A stretch of 14,904 nt of DNA from CADEFX01 sp050260355 (GTDB lineage Bacteria > Pseudomonadota > Alphaproteobacteria > Rhizobiales > Hyphomicrobiaceae). The DNA is taken from the NCBI GenBank assembly GCA_050260355.1, contig JBLNBZ010000092.1, forward strand, positions 1 through 14,904. The letters are read 5' to 3'. The notes under the pieces are model-generated. The model saw nothing but the letters and a program-made list of their open reading frames with translations, did not search any database and had not been told where the DNA came from. The position numbers were made by a program, and so were the translations under genes. Position 1 is the first letter of the stretch; each line of letters starts with the position of its first letter. Shown one piece after another: positions 13,942 through 14,904 of this stretch.

Positions 13942-14904
13942 TTGGCGCGCATTGCATCCATCACCGCCGGGCACTACCGCATCCCGCTCGACGTGGCGCT
14001 GTCGGATTCAACGCACGGCGTCATGACAGCCTTCGAGCTGGTCACCGTGCGCGTGCGCGATGCCGACGGCGAGGAGGGGGTCGGCTACACCTACACCACC
14101 GGCCACAATGGCCGCGCCATCTACGCCACGCTCGCGCATGACATCCCCGAGATCGCCGCTGACGCCGATGCGGACCGCATCGAGCAAATCTGGAACAAGG
14201 TCTGGTGGGGCCTGCACTATGGCGGTCGCGGCGGTCCGGCCGTGCTGGCCCTCTCCGCGCTCGACATCGCGCTGTGGGACCTGAAGGCGCGGCGTGCGCG
14301 CCTGCCGCTGTGGAAGCTGCTCGGCGGCAACGATCCGGGCGTGCCCTGCTACGCCGGCGGCATCGACTTGGACTTCACCATCGATGCGCTGCTCAAACAG
14401 ACCGACGGCAATCTGGAGAAGGGCTTCCGCGCCATCAAGATGAAGGTCGGGCGCGAGCGGCTGACGGAGGACGTGGCGCGCATCGCCGCCATGCGCAAGC
14501 ACCTGGGCGATGGTTTTCCGCTCATGGTCGACGCCAATATGAAGTGGACGGTGGACGAGTCCATCAAGCGCGCCCGCGCGTTTCAGCCATTCGATCTCGT
14601 GTGGCTGGAGGAGCCGACCATCCCCGACGACGTGGCCGGCCACGCGCGCATCGTGCGCGAGGGCGGCATGCCGATCGCCACCGGCGAGAACATGCGCACG
14701 CTGTGGGAGTTCAAGCACATGATCGCCGCGGGCGGCGTCACCTATCCCGAGCCCGATGTCACCAACTGCGGCGGCGTGACAGTCTTCATGAAGGTCGCCC
14801 ATCTAGCCGAGGCCTTCAATCTGCCGGTGACCTCGCACGGCGCCCATGATGTGACGGTGCAACTGCTCGCGGCCTGCCCCAACCGCAGCTACCTGGAGAC
14901 GCAC
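13942..14904 (+). CDS. Mandelate racemase/enolase-superfamily enzyme, partial (3' end beyond window)
   Basis: Starts at a TTG with GGGGAGAGG 3 nt upstream; 321 codons are visible and the stop lies outside. The capping domain (about 1-125) is followed by the barrel. The complete mandelate racemase constellation is present: Lys166 and Lys168 (IKMKVG), metal ligands Asp197 (DAN), Glu223 (EEP) and Glu249 (GEN), the Asp272-His299 dyad (PEPDVTNCGG, SHGAHDV) and Glu319. Each is two residues beyond its counterpart in Pseudomonas putida mandelate racemase as I recall it, supporting the TTG start. Members abstract the alpha proton of a carboxylate to racemise or dehydrate 2-hydroxy acids, including sugar acids. 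Acid-sugar dehydratase is the likelier general class, substrate unknown. It is the last visible gene of the catabolic operon. Confidence 0.9.
   Translation, partial: MARIASITAGHYRIPLDVALSDSTHGVMTAFELVTVRVRDADGEEGVGYTYTTGHNGRAIYATLAHDIPEIAADADADRIEQIWNKVWWGLHYGGRGGPAVLALSALDIALWDLKARRARLPLWKLLGGNDPGVPCYAGGIDLDFTIDALLKQTDGNLEKGFRAIKMKVGRERLTEDVARIAAMRKHLGDGFPLMVDANMKWTVDESIKRARAFQPFDLVWLEEPTIPDDVAGHARIVREGGMPIATGENMRTLWEFKHMIAAGGVTYPEPDVTNCGGVTVFMKVAHLAEAFNLPVTSHGAHDVTVQLLAACPNRSYLETH

Noticed and set aside
1..14904. CRISPR array, tRNA, rRNA, insertion sequence or phage defence system
   Set aside because: No regularly spaced repeats, tRNA-like cloverleaf, transposase or nuclease/defence gene was seen on either strand.

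Overview
This window looks like a stretch of chromosome from a high-GC alphaproteobacterium, probably of the order Hyphomicrobiales. The grounds are GC-rich coding sequence, strong third-position G/C, a DppABCDF-type transporter with ATGA overlaps, and a YcbK-type M15 peptidase and DUF849/DUF3303 genes of the sort common there. That placement is inferred from gene content, not from a marker gene. Every credible gene is on the + strand. I see no rRNA, tRNA, CRISPR array, transposase or insertion sequence.

Layout: (1) 1-1228: a short AT-rich stretch with small repeats, a small basic hypothetical protein, then two overlapping small membrane-protein genes, the first YggT-like. (2) 1229-2339: a 379-nt gap ending in a hairpin-rich leader, followed by a secreted M15-type peptidase with a conserved zinc site. 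(3) 2484-8018: a complete peptide/nickel-type ABC importer (binding protein, two permeases, two ATPases). The last four genes are joined by ATGA overlaps and the operon is closed by a good intrinsic terminator at 8063-8093. (4) 8222-10507: a 761-residue protein with an N-terminal metallophosphoesterase domain and about four C-terminal membrane segments. (5) 10676 to the window end: a tightly packed catabolic operon. It encodes a lambda-crystallin-type NAD 3-hydroxyacid dehydrogenase, a BKACE (DUF849) beta-keto acid cleavage enzyme, a DUF3303 protein, an asparaginase-family enzyme whose catalytic TDT motif reads TAT, and a mandelate-racemase-type enolase-superfamily enzyme cut off by the window edge.

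The most interesting part is the last operon. The dehydrogenase could make a 3-keto acid and BKACE could cleave it with acetyl-CoA. The enolase-superfamily member would racemise or dehydrate a 2-hydroxy acid, and the variant asparaginase may hydrolyse an amide that is not asparagine. This looks like an uncharacterised route for a hydroxy-acid or hydroxy-amide substrate, possibly imported by the ABC system upstream. The substrate cannot be named from sequence, and the link to the transporter is inference because a terminator and the phosphoesterase gene lie between them. Second-tier items are the leader RNA before the peptidase, the membrane-linked metallophosphoesterase, and an 18-bp perfect palindrome inside the catabolic operon.
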